Positions 8,822-17,409 of a DNA stretch of 64,000 nucleotides are shown piece by piece (the stretch's first letter is position 1; each line of letters opens with the position of its first letter). The DNA is taken from the NCBI GenBank assembly GCA_023384675.1, contig JAHDVK010000015.1:1-64000 (forward strand). Reading direction: 5' to 3'. Below the pieces are notes generated by a model. It did no database searches, was not told where the DNA came from, and saw nothing but the letters and a program-made list of their open reading frames with translations. The position numbers and the translations under genes were made by a program. Source of the stretch: Bryobacteraceae bacterium (GTDB taxonomy: Bacteria; Acidobacteriota; Terriglobia; Bryobacterales; Bryobacteraceae).

Positions 8822-11800
8822 ATGAGCCTACCCGAATTTTCAATCCGACGGCCCGTAACAGTGCTAATGGCCAGCCTGGTGGCGATCCTGCTAGGGGCGA
8901 TCTCGTTTATCCGCCTGCCGGTGGATCTGATGCCGGAGATCACCTACCCCACGCTGAGCGTGCGCGCCGAATATCCGGGCGTAGCGCCGGAGGAGATGGA
9001 GAATCTGGTGGCGCGGCCCCTCGAGGAGGCGTTCGCGGCGGCACCGGGCGTGGAGAAGATCACCTCTTCATCAACCGAGGGCTCTTCGAACGTGCGGGTG
9101 AATTTCGTGCACGGCACGGATCTGGACGAAGCGGCCAATGAGCTTCGCTTGCGCCTCGACCGGCGGCGCGGCTCACTGCCGCAGGACATGTCGCCGCCGA
9201 TTCTCTACAAGTTCGATGTCTCGCAGTACCCGATTATGTTCCTGACCGTGGCCGCGGAGGATCTGGGTCCGAAGGAATTGCGGCAGTTCGTCGAGAAGCA
9301 GATTCAGTACCGGCTGGAGCGGGTGCCGGGCGTAGCTCAATTCACCGTACGCGGCGGTTTGCGGCGCGAGATTCACGTGGCGCTGGACTTGCAGAAGCTG
9401 CGGGCGCTGAATCTTTCCGTGGGGAGCGTGGTGCAGACTGTGCGGCGGGAGAACTTGAACCTCCCGGTGGGTCCTGTGCGCGAGGGGCGTTTTGAGGTGC
9501 TGCTGCGCACGCAGGGCGAGTACCGCAATCTGGAGGAGATTCGCAGCCTGGTGGTTTCAACGCGCGGCGGCGTGCCGGTGTACCTGCGCGACGTGGCGTC
9601 GGTGGACGATTCCCACGAAGAAGTGCGCCAGATGGTGAGCGTGAACGGCAGGCCCGCCGTGCGCCTGTTCGTCTATAAGCAGTCCGGCTCGAACACCGTG
9701 GAAGTGAGCGACGCCGTGTGGCGAGAAGTGGCCCGGATTCACCAGGATTATCCGAACATAGCCATTTCGGCAACGGGCGACAGCGCCGAGTTCATCAAGA
9801 TGGCGATCAACAACGTGAAGAACTCCGCGGTGCAGGGCGCGCTGCTGGCGGCGCTGGTGCTGCTGGTGTTTCTGCGGAGTTTTTCGAGCACGACCATTAT
9901 CGCCGTGGCGATTCCGATCTCGGTGATCTCCACGTTCGCGCTGATGTACGCAAACGGGTTCACGCTGAATACGATTAGCTTTGGCGGACTGGCGTTAGGC
10001 GTGGGCATGCTGGTGGACAACGCCATTGTGGTGCTCGAGAACATCTTCAGGCACCGGGAGGGCGGCATGCCCCTGCGCAAGGCGGCGGTGAAAGGCAGCA
10101 ACGAGGTGGCAGGCGCCGTGGCGGCTTCTACGCTGACGACGCTGGCCGTGTTTGTACCGCTGGTGTTCGTGTCGGGCATGTCGGCGGTGACCTTCAAGCA
10201 GTTGGCATACGTGGTTTCGTTCTCGCTGCTGTGCTCGCTGGCTGTGGCGCTGACCATCGTCCCCGTGTTGTGTTCCCGGTACTTGGGAAAGGGCGCGGCG
10301 GGTAGCAAGCCGGGCCTGTTCAAGTCGCTGGCGGACGCTGTGGGCCGGGGGCAGGAGCGGCTGGCGGAGAACTATGGTTCGCTGCTGCGCTGGAGCCTGG
10401 CTCATAAGGCGGTGACTTGCGCAGTGGCGCTGGGGCTATTTGGGGTGGCGTACCTGGGCATGCCGCTGATCGGCGTCGAGTTACAGCCCGAGGCCGATGA
10501 AGGCGAGGTGCGCGTGAACGTGGAACTCGAGCCCGGCACGCGCGTGGATGTGACTAACTCAGTGATGGAGCGGTTGGCGGGCATCGCGCGGGAGAACATC
10601 CCCGAGGCGCGCAACATTATGGTGGAGAGCGGCGGCGGCGGGTTCCGCTCGAGCGGCCTGCACATGGGTGAGTTGCGCATCCAGTTGAAGACCCAGTCCG
10701 AGCGCGACCGCACGGCGCGCGACATCGCCACAGCCATCCGGCCGCTGATGAACATTCAACCGGGCATGGTGGTGCGGACGCGCGTTAGCAACATGATGAT
10801 GCGCCGTGGCGGAGGAACCGGCGGAGACGACCGGCTGTCCGTGGAAATCAGGGGCCACGATCTCAAGATCCTGGACGGCCTGGCCGAACAGGTCCGCATG
10901 GCGATGGCCTCTGTCGAAGGCGTGCCGGAGGTCCAGGTGAGCCGGCAGCCGGGAATGCCGGAGATGGTGTTGCAGGTGGACCGCATTAAGGCGGCGACCA
11001 TGGGGTTGAACGTCAGCGACATCGCCGAGGCGATGGAAACCGCCGTGGGCGGGCGGCGCACGTCGATGTACCGCCAGCAGGGCGATGAGTTCAACATCGT
11101 AGTCCGGTTGAAGGAAGCCGACCGCATGGATTTGTCGCAGGTGGGCAAGGTGCCGCTGGTGACCGTCGGCGGCCAGCCGGTTCCCGCGGAAAGCGTGGTG
11201 CGGATGCGGCGGCAGGAAGGGCCGACGTCGGTGGACCGCGTGGATCAACAGCGCGTGATTACGGTGAACGGAACGCTCGGCAACCGCGACCTGGGTTCGG
11301 TGATGAAGGATCTGCAGGCGAAACTGATCGAGATCCCGCGGCCCGACGGCTACGAATTCGTCTATGGCGGCGAATACGAGGAACAGCAGGAGGCGTTCCA
11401 GGAGCTGACGTTCGCGGCGATCCTGGCGCTGATCCTGGTGTACATGGTGATGGCGGCGCAGTTCGAGTCGCTGCGCGATCCGTTCATCATCCTGTTCTCG
11501 ATTCCGCTGGCGGCCGTGGGCGTGGTGACGATGCTGATCGTGACCCAGACAACGTTCAACATGCAGGCGTTTCTGGGGCTGATCATGCTGGTGGGCATCG
11601 CGGTGAACAATGCGATTCTGCTGGTGGACTACACGAACCGCCTGCGGCGCGACGAAGGCTTCAGCCTGCGCGACGCAGTGGTGACCAGCGGCATGCGGCG
11701 CCTGCGCCCGGTGCTGATGACGACGGTGACGACGGTACTTGGCCTCACGCCGATGGCGCTGGGCCTCGGCGAGGGATCGGAGTTACAGCAGCCGATGGCT

Positions 11801-11944
11801 CGCGTAGTGATCGGCGGGCTGCTGAGTTCGATGCTGATCACACTAGTGGTGATTCCGACGATCTACTTCATCGTGGAATCCCGTACGGAACATGGGGAAG
11901 TGCGCGAGACCGAGCCCACGCCTCAGCCCGCCGCCGGCGACTAA
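8822..11944 (+). CDS. RND-family multidrug efflux transporter (AcrB/HAE type)
   Basis: 1040 residues, normal length for the family. The N-terminus LPEFSIRRPVTVLMASLVAI gives TM1. TM4 contains GLALGVGMLVDNAIVVLENI with a single proton-relay Asp in place of the AcrB Asp pair, as in many HAE/SwrC-like pumps. The repeated second half has LVGIAVNNAILLVDYTNRLR and the final GLTPMALGLGEGSELQQPMA block. It exports lipophilic compounds from periplasm or membrane, powered by the proton gradient, as a trimer with the upstream adaptor. GAGGAG precedes the ATG. The stop TAA overlaps the stop of the convergent gene by 3 bases within a 4-base CTAA. Confidence 0.95.
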   Translation: MSLPEFSIRRPVTVLMASLVAILLGAISFIRLPVDLMPEITYPTLSVRAEYPGVAPEEMENLVARPLEEAFAAAPGVEKITSSSTEGSSNVRVNFVHGTDLDEAANELRLRLDRRRGSLPQDMSPPILYKFDVSQYPIMFLTVAAEDLGPKELRQFVEKQIQYRLERVPGVAQFTVRGGLRREIHVALDLQKLRALNLSVGSVVQTVRRENLNLPVGPVREGRFEVLLRTQGEYRNLEEIRSLVVSTRGGVPVYLRDVASVDDSHEEVRQMVSVNGRPAVRLFVYKQSGSNTVEVSDAVWREVARIHQDYPNIAISATGDSAEFIKMAINNVKNSAVQGALLAALVLLVFLRSFSSTTIIAVAIPISVISTFALMYANGFTLNTISFGGLALGVGMLVDNAIVVLENIFRHREGGMPLRKAAVKGSNEVAGAVAASTLTTLAVFVPLVFVSGMSAVTFKQLAYVVSFSLLCSLAVALTIVPVLCSRYLGKGAAGSKPGLFKSLADAVGRGQERLAENYGSLLRWSLAHKAVTCAVALGLFGVAYLGMPLIGVELQPEADEGEVRVNVELEPGTRVDVTNSVMERLAGIARENIPEARNIMVESGGGGFRSSGLHMGELRIQLKTQSERDRTARDIATAIRPLMNIQPGMVVRTRVSNMMMRRGGGTGGDDRLSVEIRGHDLKILDGLAEQVRMAMASVEGVPEVQVSRQPGMPEMVLQVDRIKAATMGLNVSDIAEAMETAVGGRRTSMYRQQGDEFNIVVRLKEADRMDLSQVGKVPLVTVGGQPVPAESVVRMRRQEGPTSVDRVDQQRVITVNGTLGNRDLGSVMKDLQAKLIEIPRPDGYEFVYGGEYEEQQEAFQELTFAAILALILVYMVMAAQFESLRDPFIILFSIPLAAVGVVTMLIVTQTTFNMQAFLGLIMLVGIAVNNAILLVDYTNRLRRDEGFSLRDAVVTSGMRRLRPVLMTTVTTVLGLTPMALGLGEGSELQQPMARVVIGGLLSSMLITLVVIPTIYFIVESRTEHGEVRETEPTPQPAAGD

Positions 11945-12630
11945 TTCAGAGTTACGCGCTTGCCTTCTTGCGGCCGCTCGAGTTCCGCCATGGAATGAGC
12001 GGCCGTATCCTTTTGCTGGATGAGCGTGAGCTGGCGGCGCAGCATGTCCTCGACGGGGCCGGGGATTTTGTCGAGAGTCAGAGCCTCGAGGCAGGCTTCG
12101 CGGGCGGCGTCGAAATCGCCGGTGCGGCGGAGAACATCGGTGACGAGGGCGAACTCTTCGATCTGTTTCTCCATGAAGCTCTGGCCGGCGGACTTGCCGC
12201 GTTTCCAGAGCCGGATGGCCTCAGCGCGGGCGTGGCGCGCGCCATCGGGGTCATCGCGGTCGTCACACATCCAGGCGGTATGGAGCCAGGCCCAGCCCGC
12301 GTCGGCGAATTGTTCGATTTTCTCCAGGAGGAAGGCGTAACAGGCGAAGCGGCGGGCGTCCTCGCGGACGCCGGGATTCGAACGGAAGTGCTGGTATTCG
12401 GGGCTGCGGACAATCGGGATGGCGCGCGCATCGGCTGCCTGGATGCCGGGCGCGGCGTAACCGCAGGACAGGCATTCCATCACCCAAAACAAGAGCGTGC
12501 CGCGCAGCATTTCGGCGGGGCGGGTGTCGAAATCGGGCGGGCCCAACTGGTTCGAGCTGGAAACCAGGGTGTGCAATCGAACTTCGCCGCAGACGGCGCA
12601 GACGCAGGAATCGTGGTCAAGCCGGGTCAT
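11941..12630 (-). CDS. DUF2225-like cysteine-pair protein
   Basis: 229 residues with GGGAG 8 bases before the ATG. Two CxxC pairs near the N-terminus (CVCAVCG at about 10-16 and ECLSCGYAAPG at about 53-63) look like a zinc-binding site. They are followed by a helical TPR-like region (FACYAFLLEKIEQFADAGWA, AREACLEALTLD). The CxxC...CxxCG(Y/F)A layout with a helical C-terminus resembles the DUF2225 family, whose role is unknown. The gene is convergent with the RND pump and divergent from the MoxR gene, with only 38 bases between start codons. The family name is a moderate-confidence judgement from pattern. Confidence 0.6.
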   Translation of the reverse strand: MTRLDHDSCVCAVCGEVRLHTLVSSSNQLGPPDFDTRPAEMLRGTLLFWVMECLSCGYAAPGIQAADARAIPIVRSPEYQHFRSNPGVREDARRFACYAFLLEKIEQFADAGWAWLHTAWMCDDRDDPDGARHARAEAIRLWKRGKSAGQSFMEKQIEEFALVTDVLRRTGDFDAAREACLEALTLDKIPGPVEDMLRRQLTLIQQKDTAAHSMAELERPQEGKRVTLN

Positions 12631-12668
12631 TCGTGTGCTCCCGGCTCAGATTTAGCACAATAGGGCGT

Positions 12669-13508
12669 ATGGTTGTCGACTACGAGGGGGTGAAGCTGCA
12701 TCTGGCGCACCCGGATCAGATGCCCGGCCGCTGGGTGGGGCAGGACGAAGTGATGCGCCAGTTGCTGGCCGCGTGGCTGGTGGTGGACGAGCGCGACGTG
12801 CCGATGAATCCGCGGCTGGTGGGCAAGCCCGGGGTGGGCAAGACCACGCTGGCTTGCGCGGCGGGGGCGCGGCTCGAACGCGAAGTGTATATCATGCAGG
12901 CCACGGTGGACACGCGCCCCGAGGACCTGATCGTACAACCGGTGATCGACGGACCGGCGTCGCTGCGCTACGTGGCTTCGCCGCTGGCCACCGCGATGCT
13001 GCGCGGTGGCATCGCCGTTTTGGACGAGGGCAACCGCATGCCCGAGAAAAGCTGGGCCAGCCTGGCCCCCCTGCTGGACGGGCGGCGGTACGTGGAGAGC
13101 CTGGTGGCGGGCATTAAGATCAAAGCGCACCCGCTGTTCCGGCTGGTGGCGACGATGAACGACGACGCCTCGACATTCGACCTGCCCGAGTACATCCATT
13201 CACGGCTGCAGCCGCAAATTTTGATCGATTTCCCAGAAAAAGACGAAGAAATCGCGATTCTGCGGGAGAATTTGCCGTTCGCGGACGAGCAGATCCTGAC
13301 CTATGTCGCCGATTTTCTCGAACAGGCGCACGCCAGCGAGGAGCGCTACACGGTGCGCGACGGCATCAATGTGGGCCGCTACACGCTGAAGCTGCTCGCG
13401 GGCCTGGATGGCGGCGGCGTCACGCGCGCCCAACTGACGAGCGCGGGCGAGTTCGCCGTCACGCACATTCTCGGGGAGGAAGCGCTGCGCTACGCGCGGC
13501 GGCGGTGA
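12669..13508 (+). CDS. MoxR-type AAA+ ATPase
   Basis: 279 residues from the ATG at 12,669; an in-frame GTG at 12,633 would run into the divergent gene's start region. Walker A is GKPGVGKTT (52-60), Walker B is GGIAVLDEGNRM, and sensor 1 is LVATMNDD. The C-terminal lid contains HSRLQPQILIDFPEKDEE. MoxR ATPases act as chaperones that activate or insert cofactors into partner proteins, often together with VWA-domain proteins. Here the only partner in the operon is the 606-residue gene starting 6 bases downstream; no VWA gene is adjacent. Confidence 0.9.
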   Translation: MVVDYEGVKLHLAHPDQMPGRWVGQDEVMRQLLAAWLVVDERDVPMNPRLVGKPGVGKTTLACAAGARLEREVYIMQATVDTRPEDLIVQPVIDGPASLRYVASPLATAMLRGGIAVLDEGNRMPEKSWASLAPLLDGRRYVESLVAGIKIKAHPLFRLVATMNDDASTFDLPEYIHSRLQPQILIDFPEKDEEIAILRENLPFADEQILTYVADFLEQAHASEERYTVRDGINVGRYTLKLLAGLDGGGVTRAQLTSAGEFAVTHILGEEALRYARRR

Positions 13509-13514
13509 GGCGGG

Positions 13515-15335
13515 ATGATGGACGAGCCACTGTCCGGCGCGGGCAGCCTGGTACGCGGGGCGTTTACGTATTTTCCCGTGGCTCCGGGGCGGGTGGAGTT
13601 CGCCATCGAACTGCGGCGGGTGCTGCTTGAGACGCGGCCGCGCGTGGTGGCCATGGAACTGCCGGCGTGGCTCGAGAAGATCTTCACCGCGGCAGTGGAC
13701 CGGCTGCCGCTGATTTCGGCGATCGTTTATCCGGAGGACGAAGAGAGCGAGCGGGGCGTTTATCTGCCCGTGGAGCCGGCGGACCCGTTCGTCGAGGCGG
13801 TGCGCACGGGACGCGAGATCGGCGCGGAGCTGCTTTTCATCGAACCGGATGCGGTCCACCGGCCGCACGTGCCAGACCTCTATCCCGACACTTACGCCAT
13901 TCGGCGTATCGGGCTGGAACGCTACGTGGACGCCTACCGCCTGCAGCCGCAGCCGCGGAATGAGGAGATCCGCGAGCATGCCGCCGCGATGGCGTGGAGG
14001 CTGCAGGGCGCAAATCCAGAGGCCCCCACTCTGGTAGTGGTGTCGCTGAACTCCCTCGACCCCCTGCTCGATGCGATGGAGCAGCCGCAGCCCGAGCCGC
14101 GCGAACGCAGGCCGCGCCCGCTGGACCTGATTCATCCGCATCCCGATTCGCTGGTCGAAATCCTCGTGGAAATGCCCTATTTGCAGGAGCGCTACGAGCG
14201 GCTCCGCCTGCTGCCGCAGCCGGGCGATGCGCTCGACCGTCCACGTGTGCAATACAGTCTGCTGAAGGAGGCGGAGGCCCAATTTCAAAAGGAGACCGGC
14301 GAGCGCATGGCCCATTGGCAACGCCGCCTGATCGCCCGCTTCACTCGCAATCTCGCCGCCGTGGACAATCAGCTTTGCGCGAGTCTCTATGACCTCACGG
14401 CCGCCGCGCGCGCGATCGTGGACGACAACTTCGCCTGGAACGTGTGGACGCTCGGCGGCAGCTACGCCTGGCAGAGCGAGCATACCGAGCTCGAAACCGT
14501 GCGGCTGACCGCGGCGGAGGTCTTTATCCACACGCGCCGCCTGCGCCTGCGCCGGCGCCGGCCGCGTCCGAAGCAGCGCCGCCTGCCGCGCAACTGGCGG
14601 CCGCGCAAGAAGGAAACCACGCCCGGCGAATGGGCCGCTTCGCTGGACGGAATGTCGATCTGCTCCTATCCGCCCGAGGACCTGGTGATCGAGGAGTACG
14701 GCCGGTTCCTGAAGACGCGCGCACGCAGCCTGCTTACCTCGGAACAGACCCGCGTGGAGCCGTTCAGCTCCAGCCTGCTCGATGGCGTGGATATCCGCGA
14801 AACCATTCGCCGCTGGCACGAAAGCAAGCTCTATGTGCGGCAGGAACGGCGGCAGGCGGGCGAGGTAGGCGCGGTGGTGGTCATCTTCAACGAGGACCGC
14901 GAGGACCGCTACGACTACCTCACCACCTGGCTCGGCGAGCATCAGAACGAGAGCGACATGGCCTTCTATTCCACGCAGCCGTTCGCCAATCTGGTGGGGC
15001 CGGGCATCGGTCGCGCCGAATACGGCGGGCTGCTCATGGTGCTGCCGCCGCGGCGCATGTTCGATGTGTGGAACGATCCGGATTACGACTTTGTCGAGTC
15101 GAAGGCCGAGCGGTTGTTGATGGCGGCGCTGGATTATTCAGTGGAGCGCAGTGTGGTGTATGCCGCGAAGCGTCCGCCGCGCACCTTGTTCCGTACGATC
15201 GCCAACTATCTCGGCCGGAAGATCATTTACCTGCCGTTGGGGCAGCTTTCGCCCGCGCGCCTGAAGAAGATCCGTGTGGTGCACGTGCTTGACCACCCAT
15301 CGCGCCGCGAGGGCGCGCGCGAATTTTTGTGGTAA
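13515..15335 (+). CDS. large MoxR-associated protein of unknown function
   Basis: 606 residues, starting 6 bases after the MoxR stop with a GAGGCGGG ribosome site, so clearly co-transcribed. The N-terminal ~190 residues (FAIELRRVLLETRPRVVAME, IGAELLFIEPD, TLVVVSLNSLD) have the alternating strand/helix pattern and the 'VVAMELP' acidic strand end typical of TraB/ChaN/DUF5682-type domains. This is reminiscent of E. coli YehM, which accompanies the MoxR-like YehL. An arginine-rich stretch (about 342-364: RRLRLRRRRPRPKQRR) precedes a C-terminal alpha/beta domain (VGAVVVIFNEDREDRYDYL, YGGLLMVLPPRRMF). There is no signal peptide or transmembrane helix. I cannot assign a reaction, and the family resemblance is inference. 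Confidence 0.6.
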   Translation: MMDEPLSGAGSLVRGAFTYFPVAPGRVEFAIELRRVLLETRPRVVAMELPAWLEKIFTAAVDRLPLISAIVYPEDEESERGVYLPVEPADPFVEAVRTGREIGAELLFIEPDAVHRPHVPDLYPDTYAIRRIGLERYVDAYRLQPQPRNEEIREHAAAMAWRLQGANPEAPTLVVVSLNSLDPLLDAMEQPQPEPRERRPRPLDLIHPHPDSLVEILVEMPYLQERYERLRLLPQPGDALDRPRVQYSLLKEAEAQFQKETGERMAHWQRRLIARFTRNLAAVDNQLCASLYDLTAAARAIVDDNFAWNVWTLGGSYAWQSEHTELETVRLTAAEVFIHTRRLRLRRRRPRPKQRRLPRNWRPRKKETTPGEWAASLDGMSICSYPPEDLVIEEYGRFLKTRARSLLTSEQTRVEPFSSSLLDGVDIRETIRRWHESKLYVRQERRQAGEVGAVVVIFNEDREDRYDYLTTWLGEHQNESDMAFYSTQPFANLVGPGIGRAEYGGLLMVLPPRRMFDVWNDPDYDFVESKAERLLMAALDYSVERSVVYAAKRPPRTLFRTIANYLGRKIIYLPLGQLSPARLKKIRVVHVLDHPSRREGAREFLW

Positions 15336-15350
15336 GCGCGCGCGCTGCGC

Positions 15351-15359
15351 TGTTATACT
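15351..15359 (+). promoter_or_regulatory. extended -10 promoter
   Basis: TGTTATACT, an extended -10 with a strong hexamer, lies 21 bases before the ATG of the DinB-like gene, which would give a short leader containing GGAG. There is no clear -35 at 17 bases. Confidence 0.55.
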
Positions 15360-15380
15360 GGCAAGCCTCTGGAGACAATC

Positions 15381-15905
15381 ATGCTGATTCGCACCGCCTC
15401 ACTGACCGTCATCTCCGCGTTCGGGCTCTTCGTGACTGCCGCGCCCGCCTGCGCTCAATCCGCCGCACTCGATGGGATCCGCGGCGAGTTTAAGAGCGTG
15501 TCGGACAATGTGATGAAGGCCGCCCATAAAGCGCCGGAAAGCCTCTACGCCTACCAGCCTACCCCTGAAGTCTTCACCTTCCGCCGGATGCTTCTGCATA
15601 TCGCCGGTGCGAGCTACAGCTTATGCGCCAGCTTCCACGGAAAGCCCGGCCAGGGCCCCAAGCTGGACGCCGGCAAGGAAGCGCCCAAGCAGGAAGTGAT
15701 TGAGACGCTGACCGCCGCTTTTGCCTATTGCGACGCCGCCATGGCTGCCGCGAACGATGCCACGCTCGCCGAAATCGTCACCGCGCCCTCCGGCATGAAA
15801 CGCCCCAAAAGCTACTATGTGAGCCACCTGATCGCCCACACCAGCCTGCATTACGGCAACATCGTCACCTACCTGCGGTTGAACAAGCTCGCGCCGGGTG
15901 ATTAA
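15381..15905 (+). CDS. exported DinB-like (four-helix metal-binding) protein
   Basis: 174 residues with GGAG 6 bases before the ATG. Residues 1-25 are a signal peptide ending AAPACAQ, followed by a four-helix-bundle protein with the DinB-superfamily histidine pattern: LLHIAGASY in helix 2 and HLIAHTSLHYGNIVTYLR near the C-terminus. Such histidines bind a divalent metal in DinB/YfiT proteins, which mostly act as cytosolic thiol transferases or are uncharacterised. The signal peptide places this one in the periplasm. It has its own promoter and ends 4 bases from the end of the convergent sulfatase gene. Confidence 0.75.
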   Translation: MLIRTASLTVISAFGLFVTAAPACAQSAALDGIRGEFKSVSDNVMKAAHKAPESLYAYQPTPEVFTFRRMLLHIAGASYSLCASFHGKPGQGPKLDAGKEAPKQEVIETLTAAFAYCDAAMAAANDATLAEIVTAPSGMKRPKSYYVSHLIAHTSLHYGNIVTYLRLNKLAPGD

Positions 15906-15909
15906 CGGG

Positions 15910-17373
15910 TCAGTCGTAATCCGCGCCAGTCAGGCTGCGTTCGACCGACCTTTGCCATTCCTCAAGACGTCCTTTCATGCCCGCCGCCAGCTGCGTCTGT
16001 GACCCGGCCAGATCCTTCGTTTCGCTCGTATCCTCCAGCAGGTCGTACAACTCGGGCGCGCCCGACGGGGGAACGTAAAGCTTGTAGCGGTTGTCTGAGA
16101 TCGCCGCGGTTCCACCGAAATCCTTTGTCCGCGCCCGCGGATGTCTCAGATTCCTGAATACGATATGGGGCACTTTTGACGTCGGAATATCGCCCGTCTG
16201 TGCCTCTTCGGGCAGATAGGGTTCGCGGTTTTCCCGCGTCTCCCGCTGCACGTCAAAGCCCCAGAAGCAGATAGGCGACGGCCTCTCCCGCATCTGTCCC
16301 GACAACAAGCCTGTCAAACTGATCCCATCCAGCGGCCGTTCCGGCAGCGGGATTCCCGCCAGGCCGCAGATCGTCGGCAGGATATCGCTGGTCACCGCGG
16401 GCATGCTCGTCGCCCGCGCCTGCGGAATCCCCCTCGGCCACTCAATCACCCCGGGCACCCGGATTCCCCCCTCGTAGTACGATCCCTTCGCCCCCCGCAA
16501 CGGCGAATCCACATGGTCCGGGACCGGTGTCCCGTTGTCGCCGAAGAACCAGAACAGCGTGTCGTCCTGAATCCCCGTTCTTTGCAGTGTGTCGCGGAGA
16601 TAGCCGATCGACCGGTCCATTGCGGTGATCTCGCCGAATCGCTCCGCCAGCCGTTCCGGCACCTTGCCGTGATAGGGTACGATATCGTCGTCGATGGGCG
16701 TATAGGGCTCGTGCGGCGAGCCGAAACTCACGACGCTGAACGTTCGCCGGCCGGCGCGCGCCTCGCGTTCGATGAACCGCTCCGCCTCGCGGACCACCAC
16801 CTCGCTGCTCTCCCCATGAAACCGCTCCGGCTTGGCCCCGTTCCGAGAGAGCAGTGGACTGTGCCCGAAGAAATTGTCGTGCGACACCCACTCCTGAAAA
16901 CCCATGGCCCCGGGGTTTGTGGGCGCTCCGCTCCGCGAAGGTCCCAGATGCCATTTCCCGAACAGACCCGTGACATAGCCTGTGCCGCGCATCAACTGTG
17001 GCAGGGTGATCTCCTCGGGCCGGATGGACCAGTTCGGCGCGAAGGCCCCAAACCGGTTCGCGTTCCGCCCCGTCATGACGCTCCCCCGCGTCGGCGTACA
17101 CATCGCCGCCCCAGCGTAAAAGCGGTCGAAGCGCATCCCCCGGCTAGCCATTGCATCGAGCGCCGGAGTTCGCAGCAGCTTGTGGCCGTTATACCCGGTT
17201 TCGTGCCAGCCCAGATCGTCCGCGATGCAGACGATCACGTGCCGTGGCTGGCGAGGGGGCTGTGCTCTCAGCACCGCGGGCGCCAGCGCCGCCCCCATGG
17301 CGGCGCTGGTCAGGAATTCGCGGCGGGTTCCGGCGAGCCGCTGGACCTTCGGGAAAAACTCTTGTAAGGGCAT
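15910..17373 (-). CDS. Tat-exported sulfatase (type I, Cys-type)
   Basis: 487 residues. A twin-arginine signal (TRREFLTSAAMGAALAPAV) is followed by the alkaline-phosphatase-fold sulfatase core: HVIVCIADDLGWHETGYNG supplies the metal Asp pair, and C92-T-P-T-R96 in AAMCTPTRGSVMTGR is the formylglycine site. GKWHLG and FFGDNGT (distal metal site) are also present. It removes sulfate esters from glycans or other organics after oxidation of the Cys by a formylglycine-generating or anaerobic maturase, neither of which is in the window. A second sulfatase lies just upstream on the same strand, 36 bases away, so the two are probably co-transcribed. Confidence 0.93.
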   Translation of the reverse strand: MPLQEFFPKVQRLAGTRREFLTSAAMGAALAPAVLRAQPPRQPRHVIVCIADDLGWHETGYNGHKLLRTPALDAMASRGMRFDRFYAGAAMCTPTRGSVMTGRNANRFGAFAPNWSIRPEEITLPQLMRGTGYVTGLFGKWHLGPSRSGAPTNPGAMGFQEWVSHDNFFGHSPLLSRNGAKPERFHGESSEVVVREAERFIEREARAGRRTFSVVSFGSPHEPYTPIDDDIVPYHGKVPERLAERFGEITAMDRSIGYLRDTLQRTGIQDDTLFWFFGDNGTPVPDHVDSPLRGAKGSYYEGGIRVPGVIEWPRGIPQARATSMPAVTSDILPTICGLAGIPLPERPLDGISLTGLLSGQMRERPSPICFWGFDVQRETRENREPYLPEEAQTGDIPTSKVPHIVFRNLRHPRARTKDFGGTAAISDNRYKLYVPPSGAPELYDLLEDTSETKDLAGSQTQLAAGMKGRLEEWQRSVERSLTGADYD

Positions 17374-17409
17374 GGCGGCGCCTCATTCCACCGCGGAGCC
17401 TGATCGCGG

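Noticed and set aside
13200-14942. 580-codon minus-strand frame opposite the MoxR partner gene
   Set aside because: No ribosome site or motif, and the plus-strand gene is coupled to the MoxR ATPase with a proper ribosome site.
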